Source of the DNA: Betaproteobacteria bacterium | GTDB taxonomy: Bacteria; Pseudomonadota; Gammaproteobacteria; Burkholderiales; SG8-39 | Reading direction: 5' to 3' | NCBI GenBank assembly: GCA_009693235.1 | Contig: SHXR01000010.1 | Coordinates: forward strand, 1 to 64,000 | Length of the DNA: 64,000 nt | In this document: one piece after another, positions 34,724-44,901 of the stretch | Layout: the number at the start of each line of letters is the position of its first letter | Position numbering within the stretch: position 1 is the stretch's first letter | Notes under the pieces: generated by a model | Told to the model about the DNA's origin: nothing | Database searches by the model: none | What the model saw: only the letters and a program-made list of their open reading frames with translations | Translations under genes and position numbers: made by a program

Positions 34724-36866
34724 TCGACCGGTCGACCCGTTGCTTATCAAGCGCCCGGCTGACGCGCTGCCCGGCAGCCTGCAAAATAATCCGCGCTTGT
34801 CCGCCTGGATTCGCTTCGAGCGGAACGGCACGGTCAGCATTACCGGCGGCAAAGTGGAAATCGGTCAAGGGATCTTGACCTCGCTGGCGCAGATCGCAGC
34901 CGAGGAACTGGATGTCCGACTCGATCGTATTCGCATGCTTGCCGCGACGACGGCCACGAGCCCAAACGAAGGCGTGACGAGCGGCAGCCTGTCGATCCAG
35001 GATAGCGGCGCTGCGATTCGCTATGTGTGTGCCGAAGTACGAGCCATCCTGCTCGGTGAAGCTGCGGCGGAATTCGGCGTATCGACCGACCAGCTGAAAG
35101 TGACCGATGGCACCATTGCGATTGACGGTCGCGCCACGACCACGACCTATTGGGCGATTGCCACCGACGCATTGTTCGAGCGCAATGCAACCGCCAAGGT
35201 GGTCCCAAAAAATCCGTCAACCTATCAGATCGTGGGCAAGCCGGCTAAGCGGGTCGATCTCGCCGACAAAGTGCTGGGGCGCCCACGTTACGTGCACGAT
35301 GTGGTATTGCCCGGCATGCTGTTTGGGCGGGTGGTGCGTCCCAACCGACCGCGGGCGAAGCTCGAATCGTTCGACGCATCCCAGGCGATCGGAGGAACGG
35401 CGGTCCGCGATGGCAGTTTTCTTGGCGTGATTGCAGAGCGCGAGGAAGTCGCGATCAAAGCCGCTGAAAAATTGGCGGCGACAGCGCGTTGGTCTGGCGG
35501 CGTAACGCTGCCCGAAGCCGGACAGCTCGACGCCTTCATGCGCACTGCACGCTCGGAGGCAACCGTATTGATCGGTAAGGGGACACCTCCGGCCGAAGGT
35601 CGGGTGGTGCGCGCCTCCTATGCAAAGCCGTTTATCGCCCATGCATCGATCGGCCCGTCGTGCGCCATTGCACAATGGAATGGCGCGGGCGACAGCGCGC
35701 GGCTCACGGTTCATTCCCACACTCAGGGAATCTTCAATCTTCGCGCCGACCTCGCCAAGGCGTTGCGCATGCCCGAAGATCGCATTGTGGTCAATCATGT
35801 CGAAGGCGCCGGCTGTTACGGACACAATGCCGCCGATGATGTGGCGCTCGATGCGGCGTTGCTCGCGCGTGCTGCCAATGGACGCCCGGTGCAAGTGGTG
35901 TGGACGCGTGAGCAGGAGCTTGGCTGGGCGCCCTTTGGCTCAGCGATGGCGATCGATCTCCAGGCCACCCTTGATGCGAACGGTCGCGTCGTCGATTGGC
36001 GCCATGAGCTGTATAGCAATGGGCATAGCTCACGCCCAGGGCGCGATCCACGGCCAACCCTGCTGTCGGCGGGCTATCTTGACCCGCCTTTCGAGCTGCC
36101 AATCGCGATCGATATGCCGCTACCAAATGGGGGTTCAGAGCGGAATGCCGTGCCCGATTACGATTTCCCCTGCCAGCATATCTCCAAGCATCGGCTCCTC
36201 GAAATGCCGATTCGTGTTTCCGCCCTGCGTTCACTCGGCGGCTTCGGCAATGTGTTCGCCATCGAGTCGTTCATGGATGAACTTGCTGCCGCAGCAGGGA
36301 TTGAACCGGTCGCATTTCGATTGCAGCATTTGTCCGACCCGCGCGGGCGTGCGGTGATCGAGGCCGCGGCGAAGCGGGCTCGCTGGGATGGCTATCGGCG
36401 CGCCGAGGGTAGTGGGCATGGCATTGCCTTTTCCCGTTACAAAAATACCAGTGCCTATGCGGCAGTCATTGCGGAAGTGAGCCTTGAGCGCGAGGTGCGG
36501 GTGACGCGGCTCGTGTGTGCTGTGGATGTCGGGTTGGTGATCAACCCGGATGGCGTGATCAATCAGGTTGAGGGCGGTGCAGTGCAGGGAACGAGCTGGG
36601 CCCTCAAGGAAGCGGTGAAGTTTGATCGCGAACGGATCACCTCCACCAGCTGGGAGGATTATCCGATCCTCAAATTCAGCGAAGTGCCGGCGGTGGAAGT
36701 CGAACTGATCAATCGGATGGATGCACCGACCACTGGCGCGGGCGAGGCGGTGCAAGCACCGGTCGGTGCAGCCATCGCCAATGCGGTCGCGGATGCGTTG
36801 GGGGTTCGAATCCGAACGTTGCCCCTAACGGCCGAACGCATCCAGGCGGCCATCGCTGAGCAATAA
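34716..36866 (+). CDS. Molybdenum hydroxylase large (molybdopterin) subunit
   Basis: Molybdopterin-cytosine-dinucleotide-binding catalytic subunit of 716 residues. Early blocks GGKVEIGQGILTSLAQIAAEE and VTSGSLSIQDSGAAIRY (each given in part) match the family, as do VEGAGCYGHNAADDVALDA and the C-terminal GAGEAVQAPVGAAIANAV with the active-site glutamate region. There is no signal peptide or twin-arginine motif at the N-terminus (MADRPVDPLLIKRP). The ATG at 34716 overlaps the small subunit gene. It oxidises an N-heterocycle or aldehyde; the substrate cannot be assigned. Confidence 0.92.
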   Translation: MADRPVDPLLIKRPADALPGSLQNNPRLSAWIRFERNGTVSITGGKVEIGQGILTSLAQIAAEELDVRLDRIRMLAATTATSPNEGVTSGSLSIQDSGAAIRYVCAEVRAILLGEAAAEFGVSTDQLKVTDGTIAIDGRATTTTYWAIATDALFERNATAKVVPKNPSTYQIVGKPAKRVDLADKVLGRPRYVHDVVLPGMLFGRVVRPNRPRAKLESFDASQAIGGTAVRDGSFLGVIAEREEVAIKAAEKLAATARWSGGVTLPEAGQLDAFMRTARSEATVLIGKGTPPAEGRVVRASYAKPFIAHASIGPSCAIAQWNGAGDSARLTVHSHTQGIFNLRADLAKALRMPEDRIVVNHVEGAGCYGHNAADDVALDAALLARAANGRPVQVVWTREQELGWAPFGSAMAIDLQATLDANGRVVDWRHELYSNGHSSRPGRDPRPTLLSAGYLDPPFELPIAIDMPLPNGGSERNAVPDYDFPCQHISKHRLLEMPIRVSALRSLGGFGNVFAIESFMDELAAAAGIEPVAFRLQHLSDPRGRAVIEAAAKRARWDGYRRAEGSGHGIAFSRYKNTSAYAAVIAEVSLEREVRVTRLVCAVDVGLVINPDGVINQVEGGAVQGTSWALKEAVKFDRERITSTSWEDYPILKFSEVPAVEVELINRMDAPTTGAGEAVQAPVGAAIANAVADALGVRIRTLPLTAERIQAAIAEQ

Positions 36867-36962
36867 GAAACCTTCTGGTTACCCGGGCGGCGAGAGCAAG
36901 TCCGCAACGGTCGTCGAGGCCAGAGCGAGGCGACAGGTCCTGCGATACCATCGTATGCTGCG

Positions 36963-38798
36963 ATGAATACCGACACGACCCCATCTGCTTCCGCCTCTCG
37001 AACGCCGCACGATCGGGTGTCGTATTCCGATGCAAGCCGCACGCAGACCCGCTTTGCGCGCGAGGTCAAGGCCGATCAGCTGCGACTCTTTTGCCAGCAG
37101 GCAATCCGCATTCCCATCGGCGTCGCCTTTCTCGCCGGTTACATCATTCATTTGTTCTGGGATCTCGTCCGGCAAGATGTCTTGATCGGCTGGATCGTCG
37201 TACTTTGCGGGGCGCCGCTTTACCGCACCCGGCTTAGCAGGCTGTTATTGCGGCGCACCTTGACGAGTGAAGAAGTCGATCGATGGACGCGCTTCATGAT
37301 TGGCTTTGCGCTGGTCAATGGTGCTCTGGGCGGTTCGGCGGGATTGCTGTTTTTCCCCTCGGCACCGCTGCCTGAGAAGGCGCTCCTCACCATGGTCGTT
37401 GCCGCATGGTGCGCGGCCGCCATCGCCACCTCGGGCATGATGCCGAAGTCGTTTTACACGTTTGCCGTGCCATTGATGTTGCCGCTCACCGTCGGCTGGT
37501 GGAACCACCCCGAACACTGGTTCAATGCGGTGCTATTGGTGGCCTTTCTCGTCTATCTCGTTCTCTATGTGCGAGACAGTGGTCGCATGACAACCGACGC
37601 CTTGCATACGCGCTATGAAAATCTGGTGTTAGTCGAAGAACTGCGATCGAAACAACTAGAGACCGCAAGCGCCCGCGACCATGCGGAGTCGGCCGGCCGT
37701 TCCAAGACGCAGTTTTGGCCGCCGCGAGCCATGATCTTCGCCAACCCCTCACCGCGCTTGCGCTGTTTAATCGATTACTTGCCGATAAGGCGAAGGATCC
37801 CGAGATCCGGCGTCTTGCCGCGCACATCGACGCGTCGGTAACGTCCCTGGAAAGCCTGATGGCTGCGTTGCTCGACATCTCGAAGCTCGATGCGGGCACG
37901 ATCCAACCGCAGCGCGCGGTGATTTCGCTTGATGAGCTCTTCCGTCGCCTGGCAGTGCAGTACGGCCCGATCGCCGCCGAAAAAATCTGCAATTCACCGC
38001 CGACGCAACGGCCACCTGGGTGGATTCGGACCCTGTCATGCTCGAACGAATCGTGCGCAATCTCATCGAAAACGCATTGCGCTACACCCACGCAGGCCAC
38101 ATCACCTTGCGAGCAGTCCGCGCCGGCCACCAAGTCAAGCTGGAGGTCACTGATACCGGGGTCGGCATTCCAACCGATGAGCGAGCGCGGATTTCGAGGA
38201 GTTTTATCAGATCCGCGCCGGTGGCCGTGACGCCGGACAAGGATTGGGGCTTGGGCTTGCCATCGTGCGCCGCATGGCGAATCTGTTGGATTGCGTGGTG
38301 TCGGTGGCGTCGGTGGTCGGTGAGGGATCGACCTTTACCGTGATGATTCCGGCGGCCGAACGACCCGCCGGTGGCGATATAGAGAGACGCCGGCGCCCGG
38401 AACTTGCTGCAACCGATCTCACTGGACCGAAGATTCTCGTTGTCGATGATGAAGAAGCCATTGTCCTCGCGATGAAGGCGTTGTTGGAAAGCTGGGGTTG
38501 CGAAGTGCGCGAGAGTGGGTCGATGGCCGGTGCAATCGCCGCGTTGGAGGCAATGGGCGAACGACCGGACCTCCTTATCGTCTATTTTCGTCTGCGCAAT
38601 GGTGAAACCGGCATCGACATCGCGCGCATGGCGACGCTTCGCTATGGTCGCGTGCCGGCCATTCTGATCACCGGCGATACCGCACCGGACCGCTTACGTG
38701 AAGCGATGGAAAGCGGGCTGGGCTTGATGCATAAACCCGTGAACGCGGATGCGCTGCGGGAAAAGATAGAGACATTGTTGGAATTGCGGCAAGCATGA
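36963..38798 (+). pseudogene. Membrane hybrid histidine kinase-receiver, three frameshifts and lost phospho-Asp
   Basis: Once a sensor of about 612 residues with five or six N-terminal membrane helices (residues 45-200), a coiled linker, a kinase core and a receiver. The H box AAASHDLRQPLTAL, N box LIENALRYTH, G1 DTGVGIP, G2 GLGLGLAIVRRM and receiver KILVVDDEEAI are all visible but in shifting frames. Breaks lie at TTTT 37713-37716, A6 at 37980-37985 and TTT 38192-38194; adding one base in each run restores the family sequence. In addition the receiver phosphoacceptor aspartate is Tyr (LLIVYFRLR; TAT for GAT). The last defect is not a frameshift and suggests true loss of function. Confidence 0.85.
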
Positions 38799-38886
38799 GC
38801 GATGCAAGGGGAATGGGGAAGGTCCCTCTTCCCACGCAGCAATTCGATGAGTGCGGTCATACTGGTTTTATCGGGAGGAAGAAAAC

Positions 38887-39996
38887 ATGAAAGTAAAAGC
38901 CGCCGTTGCCTACGCAGCGGGTCAGCCACTGGTTATCGAAGACGTCGATTTGGCCGGTCCGAAGGCCGGTGAAGTACTGGTCGAAATAAAAGCCACCGGA
39001 ATTTGCCACACCGATGAATTCACTCGGTCAGGCGCCGATCCGGAAGGATTGTTCCCGGCGATCTTCGGTCATGAAGGGGCCGGCATTGTGGTGGACGTCG
39101 GTGCAGGCGTATCGAGCTTGCGCAAAGGCGATCATGTCATTCCGCTTTACACGCCGGAATGCCGACAATGCAAATCCTGCTTGTCGCGCAAAACCAATCT
39201 TTGCACGGCGATTCGCGGCACGCAGGGCAAGGGCGTGATGCCTGATGGCACCAGCCGTTTCTCGATCGGCGGCAAGGCCATTTATCATTACATGGGTTGC
39301 TCAACCTTCGCGAACTACACGGTGCTGCCGGAAATCGCGTTAGCCAAAATACGCGAAGATGCCCCGTTTGATAAGGTTTGCTACATCGGTTGTGGCGTCA
39401 CGACGGGGATCGGTGCGGTCATCAACACCGCGAAAGTTGAAGCGGGCGCGAATGTCGTCGTCTTTGGGCTAGGTGGTATAGGGCTCAACGTGGTGCAGGG
39501 CGCACGCATGGTGGGCGCCAATATGATCGTGGGCGTCGATGTCAACCCGGCGCGGGAAAGCCTCGCACGGCAATTTGGGATGACCCACTTCGTCAATCCC
39601 AAGCAGGTGCAAGGCGATCTCGTCGCGCAGCTGGTCGAGCTGACCGGCGGTGGAGCTGACTATAGTTTTGAATGCATTGGCAATGTCGATGTCATGCGCC
39701 AGGCATTGGAATGCTGCCATCGCGGCTGGGGTGTATCCGTCATCATCGGCGTGGCCGGCGCGGGCCAGGAAATCAAGACCCGACCCTTTCAGCTCGTCAC
39801 CGGGCGAACCTGGAAGGGCACGGCATTCGGCGGTGCGCGTGGCCGCTCCGACGTGCCCAAGATCGTCGATTGGTATATGGACAAGAAGATCAATATCGAC
39901 GCTTTGATCACCCACACCATGCCCCTTGCCGACATCAACCAGGCGTTCGATCTGATGCATGCGGGAATGTCGATCCGCAGCGTCGTGGTTTTTTAA
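38887..39996 (+). CDS. frmA: S-(hydroxymethyl)glutathione dehydrogenase (class III alcohol dehydrogenase)
   Basis: Oxidises the glutathione adduct of formaldehyde and reduces S-nitrosoglutathione; 369 residues, the family length. The catalytic zinc ligands are in [14 protein letters not shown] and the Cys of YIGCGVTTG; the structural zinc is held by [18 protein letters not shown] binds at [21 protein letters not shown] precedes the ATG at a good distance. No S-formylglutathione hydrolase gene follows; a carboxymuconolactone-decarboxylase-like gene does. Confidence 0.95.
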   Translation: MKVKAAVAYAAGQPLVIEDVDLAGPKAGEVLVEIKATGICHTDEFTRSGADPEGLFPAIFGHEGAGIVVDVGAGVSSLRKGDHVIPLYTPECRQCKSCLSRKTNLCTAIRGTQGKGVMPDGTSRFSIGGKAIYHYMGCSTFANYTVLPEIALAKIREDAPFDKVCYIGCGVTTGIGAVINTAKVEAGANVVVFGLGGIGLNVVQGARMVGANMIVGVDVNPARESLARQFGMTHFVNPKQVQGDLVAQLVELTGGGADYSFECIGNVDVMRQALECCHRGWGVSVIIGVAGAGQEIKTRPFQLVTGRTWKGTAFGGARGRSDVPKIVDWYMDKKINIDALITHTMPLADINQAFDLMHAGMSIRSVVVF

Positions 39997-40031
39997 GCTT
40001 TTTTGACACAGTCCAACCAAGGAGAACAACA

Positions 40032-40475
40032 ATGGCAACTAAAGAGCGGAGCAAACAGTTCAAAGCGGGCCTCGCATTGCGGAAGAAAGTCGTCGGCCCG
40101 GACTATGTCGCAAAATCGCTTAAAAGCACCGATGAATTTTGGATGCCCTTCCAGGAACTCATTACCGAGCATGGTTGGGGCGCAGTCTGGACCCGGCCTG
40201 GCCTCACGCCCAAGATGCGGAGCATGTTCACGCTCGCGTTCTGCATTGCGCTTAATCGACCCAATGAAGTGAAGATTCATCTGCGCGGCGCGATCCGTAA
40301 CGGCGTAACACCGCTCGAAGTGCGCGAGTTGATCATCCACGCATTTCTCTATTGCGGCGGCCCGGCGTCGCTCGATGCATTCCATGTCGTCAAGAGCGCG
40401 CTGCCGGAAATCCTCGCCATGGAGAACAAGACGATGGAAGGCAAGAGCGCAGGGCGGGTGCGAAAAGCCAAGTAA
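40032..40475 (+). CDS. Carboxymuconolactone decarboxylase (AhpD-like) family protein
   Basis: 147-residue all-helical protein resembling 4-carboxymuconolactone decarboxylase (PcaC). The blocks LTPKMRSMFTLAFCIALN, VKIHLRGAIRNGVT and LIIHAFLYCGGPASLDAF match the family. The C-x2-C redox pair of AhpD is absent, so a decarboxylase or related lyase role is more likely than peroxidase. AAGGAG lies just upstream of the ATG. It is 35 bp behind frmA and may be cotranscribed; no other protocatechuate-pathway gene is near, so the substrate is open. Confidence 0.88.
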   Translation: MATKERSKQFKAGLALRKKVVGPDYVAKSLKSTDEFWMPFQELITEHGWGAVWTRPGLTPKMRSMFTLAFCIALNRPNEVKIHLRGAIRNGVTPLEVRELIIHAFLYCGGPASLDAFHVVKSALPEILAMENKTMEGKSAGRVRKAK

Positions 40476-40554
40476 TAGCGGCAAGTACCGCGGTCGATGT
40501 TCCGATCGCGGCGCCTGATACGACGAGCCCGCCGGGAGAGCGGGTCCTTGCTTG

Positions 40555-42246
40555 CTAGCTCGCCTGTCTGAGGGCCAGCACCGCCTGATTGCGCAGGGTC
40601 TTTAGCAGACTCAATTCGTGCGACCCGACGCGTAGGAGGGCCGGATCATCCACATCGGCATAGATCAGCCCGACCCGCTTGGTGGCAACCGTAATCGGCA
40701 AAAGGAGCATGCCGCGTGCGCTCATCCGCGTTCGGTACCATCCCGGAATGTAGGTGCGAATCTTCTCGGCATCGATGTCCTCGATCGACAGATCATTGCC
40801 GAGTCTGGCGGCAGCATGAAAGACGGTGCGGGTGCCATCGAGTGGGATCGCATAGGACTCTTTGACGAATGAGTCCGCGTCGCGACCGAATCCGAAGCGG
40901 CAGCGCATCGATTGGCGTGATACATCGATGATGAACAGCAAAACGCGCCGGAACGCGATCGCTCGAAAAAACGTATTGAGAATCACCGGCAAGACCTCGT
41001 TCAGCTTGAAGTCACTGGCGAGCGTGTTGGTGATGTCCTGAATGCCGACGACCAGCGTGGCATTGCGCGCGGTCTGGTCGGGTTGTGTGGCGTGCGTCAT
41101 TGCACCGTTTGGTGCGATGGAGGACGTGCCAGATGTTGTGTCGCGTGGCGCCGGCGCCAGCGCCAGTTTCCCAATAGCGGATGCAGTGGCTGCTTTCGGT
41201 GCGGATGAAGGAACCTCTTGAAGGGCCTTGGCTGAGAAGATCAGCGCGCTCTTGGATTTTTCGATACCGAGTGCATAGGCATCTCGTGCCAGCGCATTCA
41301 TGGTATCCTGGATCGTTGCGGTCAGTGCTTGTTGATTCAGCCCAACGGCCGCGTATCGATGCGCGATCGCACCAAAGCGCGCGGTGCGCTCCTTTTCGTT
41401 CGTTAGGCGAGCGGCGTCTGCAAGATCGTTCGATACTTCGGCGAGCAATCGCGTTCGCTGGTCGTTCGAGGATGGCAAGGATGTCGGGCGCTCGCCCGCC
41501 GGCTGCATGACATTGACGATGGTTTCCGGGAAGTTCCACGCTTTCGCGATCGCGGTGCCGATTTCTTCGAAGCCGAGGCCAAGGACTTCGTGGGCCGCGC
41601 ATGTTTCGTCGTAACCGGGTTTGCCCGACAAGTTCTCGATGGCAAGCGATTCCTCGCGCAAGAAAAAGCGCACGAGAAGCCGCCCCAGCCGCCGGAACAT
41701 GGCGCAAACAAAGGCTTCCTCGGCGTCCCGAATGCCAAATTTGTCGGCGAGGCCGCGGGCCGCAAGGCCGCTGAAGTAACAGGAGACGACCTCTTCTTGC
41801 ATGGCCGCGGCCTGCGTTCGATCGTGCAACTGATCCACCAGCGTGAATGATAGAGCGAGGTTGCGCACAGTGTTAAAGCCAAGGATGTCCACGGCGCGGG
41901 AGACCGTGGTGATCGAATCGTCGAATTGTCGGTAGGCGACTGCGTTGACGACTTTCAAGAGCCGGCTGGTCATCGATACGTCTTTCAAAATTGCGTTCGA
42001 TAGGACGCACGTGTGCTCGGTTTCGGTGCCGACGATCTTGTTGACCGACGTGAGCGTTGCGCCCAGTGCCGGGAAATCCCCTTTCTTTTGCAGACGTTCG
42101 AGCAGCCGTTCCAGTGTGGCAGCGCCTTCGCTGGCCGCTGGCGCGTCGCTCGATTCATGATGGACCGTGGTCGCTTGGCCACCGCCAGGCACGGGCGCGA
42201 TCTTGGAACGTTCGGCACGTTGGCCGCTCGCCTCGGCAGTTGACAT
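40555..42246 (-). CDS. HDOD and GAF domain signalling protein
   Basis: Soluble 563-residue protein. Residues about 45-250 form an HDOD domain (FPALGATLTSVNKIVG, LSNAILKDVSMTSRLLKVVN, SRAVDILGFNTVRNLALS), a catalytically inactive relative of HD phosphohydrolases used in signalling. A linker rich in Ala, Pro and Thr follows, then a GAF domain (about 400-560) with FRAIAFRRVLLFIID and KRVGLIYADVDDP. HDOD-GAF proteins commonly regulate motility or cyclic-di-GMP output. It stands alone on the minus strand between a CMD gene and an acyl-CoA synthetase. Confidence 0.88.
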   Translation of the reverse strand: MSTAEASGQRAERSKIAPVPGGGQATTVHHESSDAPAASEGAATLERLLERLQKKGDFPALGATLTSVNKIVGTETEHTCVLSNAILKDVSMTSRLLKVVNAVAYRQFDDSITTVSRAVDILGFNTVRNLALSFTLVDQLHDRTQAAAMQEEVVSCYFSGLAARGLADKFGIRDAEEAFVCAMFRRLGRLLVRFFLREESLAIENLSGKPGYDETCAAHEVLGLGFEEIGTAIAKAWNFPETIVNVMQPAGERPTSLPSSNDQRTRLLAEVSNDLADAARLTNEKERTARFGAIAHRYAAVGLNQQALTATIQDTMNALARDAYALGIEKSKSALIFSAKALQEVPSSAPKAATASAIGKLALAPAPRDTTSGTSSIAPNGAMTHATQPDQTARNATLVVGIQDITNTLASDFKLNEVLPVILNTFFRAIAFRRVLLFIIDVSRQSMRCRFGFGRDADSFVKESYAIPLDGTRTVFHAAARLGNDLSIEDIDAEKIRTYIPGWYRTRMSARGMLLLPITVATKRVGLIYADVDDPALLRVGSHELSLLKTLRNQAVLALRQAS

Positions 42247-42369
42247 GAAATTAGCCTTGAGTGGTCGGAAGCATGCAGGCTACGCTACCGGCCGGGCGAC
42301 TGAGGCGGCAATAAGCGGGCGATTATTTGGTGATTCTTCGCGCGATGATGACCGTGGCGCAGGGCGGGC

Positions 42370-43985
42370 TCATACGCGCGTTGATACGAACTGCTCGCGT
42401 AGTTTCACTTTCCAGAATTTTCCAGTCGAGGTCCGCGGAATTGCATCCAGCACCTCGATCCGATCCGGCAACTGCCACTTGATGAATCGCGTGGAGAGGT
42501 GTTCGCGCAGTTCTTCCGACGTGGCGCTTTGATTTGGCTTGAACACCACGCAGGCAAGTGGCCGCTCGGACCACTTAGCGTCCGGTATGGCGATCACGGC
42601 CGCTTCTTGGACTGCCGGATGCGCCATCAACAGATTTTCCATATCGACCGAGCTGATCCATTCACCGCCTGATTTAATGAGATCCTTGGCGCGATCGGTG
42701 ATGCGGACGTATCCGTTCGGATCGATCGATGCGACATCGCCGGTACGGAGGAATCCATCCGTGGTGAATTTGTCCGGGTCGCTTGGCACTTCATGATAGC
42801 TGCCGGTGATGAATGGGCCGCGGACCTGTATTTCGCCAACGCTCGTGCCATTCCAGGGTTGTTCTGCGCCGGCATCGTCGATCAGGCGGATGTCCATGAT
42901 CGGCACCGGCACCCCTGCCATCGCGTATTTGGCGAAGCGTGCTTCGCGATCGAGCGATTGCAGCTCCGGTTTGATGTAGGCCACGGTGCTCATTGGACTC
43001 ATTTCGGTCATGCCCCATCCCTGGTTGACCGTTGCACCGTGACGGGCATAGGCACGAATCAATGATTCCGGCACCGGTGCACCGCCTACAGTATCCGGAT
43101 ATTCGGCGGAAGCCGATAGCGGTCGGGGTTACTGTCGAGCAGATTCAGCATGGTGAGCCAGATGGTCGGCACGCCCAACACGTAACTCGGTTGTTCCTGA
43201 TTGAAGAGATCGAGCAGATCTTCCGGATGCAGATGCGGCCCAGGAAAGATCATCGTGATCCCACTCGTCACGCAGACATAGGGCAGTCCCCAGCAGTTCG
43301 CATGAAACATCGGCGTCACCGGGAGCACGCTATCGCTTGCCTTGAGACCCCAGTGATCAGGCTGATTGGCCATGAGCGTATGGATCACCGTCGATCGATG
43401 TGAATACACGACCCCTTTTGGTCGCCCGGTGGTGCCTGAGGTGTAGCACATCGAGACCGGATCATTCTCGTCATGCGGTGCGTACGCAAATGTCGTCGGC
43501 GCCGTGGCGAGCAAAGCCTCGTAGTCGATCAAGGGCGCACTCACTGGTTGTCCCGAAAACGGTACGACGATCACCTTTTCGAACGGTACGTGCCGGCTGA
43601 ATTGCTCGAAGAGCGGCAGCAGAATGTCATCGACGATGAGGAAACGGTCTTGCGCGTAGTTGGTGATCCAGGCGATCTCATCGGCGGCCAAACGAAGATT
43701 GAGCGTGTGCATGACGCCACCGGCGGCTGGTATGCCGAAGTAGCATTCGAGATGCGCGTAATGGTTCCAGCACAGCGTCGCGACGCGGTCGCCTTTTTTG
43801 AGACCGGCCGCCAGCAATGCGGCGGCTAGTTGGAGAGCGCGCCGGTGAAAATCAGCAAACGTATGCCGTACCAGTGGTTTATCAGGCAGGCGGCTGACGA
43901 TCTCCGATCGCGCAAACAACTTGCCTGCTCGTTCAAGAAACTGATTCAGCGACAGCGGTGTGCGCTGCATCGTCGATTGGATCAT
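42370..43985 (-). pseudogene. Medium/long-chain acyl-CoA synthetase, single frameshift
   Basis: AMP-forming acid-CoA ligase of about 539 residues. The N-terminal part has GLKKGDRVATLCWN, the AMP-binding P-loop YTSGTTGRPKGVVYSH and VLGVPTIWLTML, and ends PPNIRIL at a TAG (43086-43088). The next family residues, GGAPVPESLIRAY, are in the -1 frame and run through QGWGMTEMSP, TGDVASIDPNGYVRITDR and the catalytic Lys block PRTSTGKFWK. One extra base before the TAG (for example CTGGTAGGC) would rejoin the halves. The ATG at 43985 is chosen with GGGAGG upstream. Follows an SDR gene on the same strand. Confidence 0.83.
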
Positions 43986-44013
43986 TGCTCTCGCCCTCCC
44001 GATGCGAAGTGTG

Positions 44014-44751
44014 TCAGCCGACACTCATGTAGCCACCATCCACCGCCATCACGGTGCCGGTCATGTAGCGCGCCGCGTCCGAGCATAGAAACATGATCGG
44101 ATCGGCGATTTCCGCTGTATCGGCCCAGCGCGCCATCGGTGTGCGACTCATGATCATCGCGTTACGGGCGGAGTCTTCGCGGGCGCCGCGTGAGAGATTG
44201 GTCATCACCCATCCTGGGGCCACTGCGTTCACTCGAATGCCATCTGCGGCATACGCGGCCGCGAGCGATTGGGTGAGGTTGCGTACTGCGCCTTTCGAGG
44301 CCGAGTAAGCGGGCTGCTTGGGGCCGCCAAAGAACGACATGATCGAGGCGATGAAGATGATGGATCCTCTGGACGCCTTCAGCAACGGTCGCGATGCGGT
44401 GGCGACGCGCATGCCACCTGAGAGATTCACGTTCATCACCTGATCGAAGACTTCCGGATCGTGTTCGGCATCGCGTCGAATCATGCCGGCGCTATTGACG
44501 ACGAAGTCAAGCGAGGTGAGGCCGCCAATCATGGCGCGAATCGCCGCAGCGTTGGTGACGTCCAGCTTGCGAATATCGACGCCACTGAACGCTTGGTCGG
44601 CCGATGCGCCGGCGATTTCATCATCGGTCAGCCCGCACGCAATTACCCGTGCGCCATGCCGTTTGAATGCGAGGCTGGCGGCAGCACCGATACCGGATAC
44701 ACCGCCGGTGACGAGTGCGGTACGGCCGGAAAAATCGAACGAGAAATTCAT
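44014..44751 (-). CDS. Short-chain dehydrogenase/reductase
   Basis: NAD(P)-dependent oxidoreductase of 245 residues. It has TALVTGGVSGIGAAASLAF for the nucleotide, the NSAGM segment, the catalytic Ser in IASIMS and the YSASKGAV active-site Tyr-Lys, and closes GTVMAVDGGYMSVG. ATG at 44751 (MNFSFDFSG). The acyl-CoA synthetase gene starts 28 bp downstream, so an operon is likely; a role in acyl-chain or alcohol metabolism is only inferred. Confidence 0.92.
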   Translation of the reverse strand: MNFSFDFSGRTALVTGGVSGIGAAASLAFKRHGARVIACGLTDDEIAGASADQAFSGVDIRKLDVTNAAAIRAMIGGLTSLDFVVNSAGMIRRDAEHDPEVFDQVMNVNLSGGMRVATASRPLLKASRGSIIFIASIMSFFGGPKQPAYSASKGAVRNLTQSLAAAYAADGIRVNAVAPGWVMTNLSRGAREDSARNAMIMSRTPMARWADTAEIADPIMFLCSDAARYMTGTVMAVDGGYMSVG

Positions 44752-44901
44752 GGTGGACTCCGTAGCGGTTGGGATTGAGCGAGGTGCTCGCGCGCTGCGC
44801 ACGCCCCTGTTACCGTACGCCGATGGGTAGATCCGCTAGCGATCGGGGCGAAGCTGCGCGTTGCGTCATTATCGCAAGCAACGGCGGGCGGGCCTGGCGG
44901 C

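Noticed and set aside
34256-36866. Assignment as carbon monoxide dehydrogenase (coxSL)
   Set aside because: No FAD subunit gene is present and the CoxL active-site loop with Cys (AYRCSFR-like) is not seen in the large subunit.
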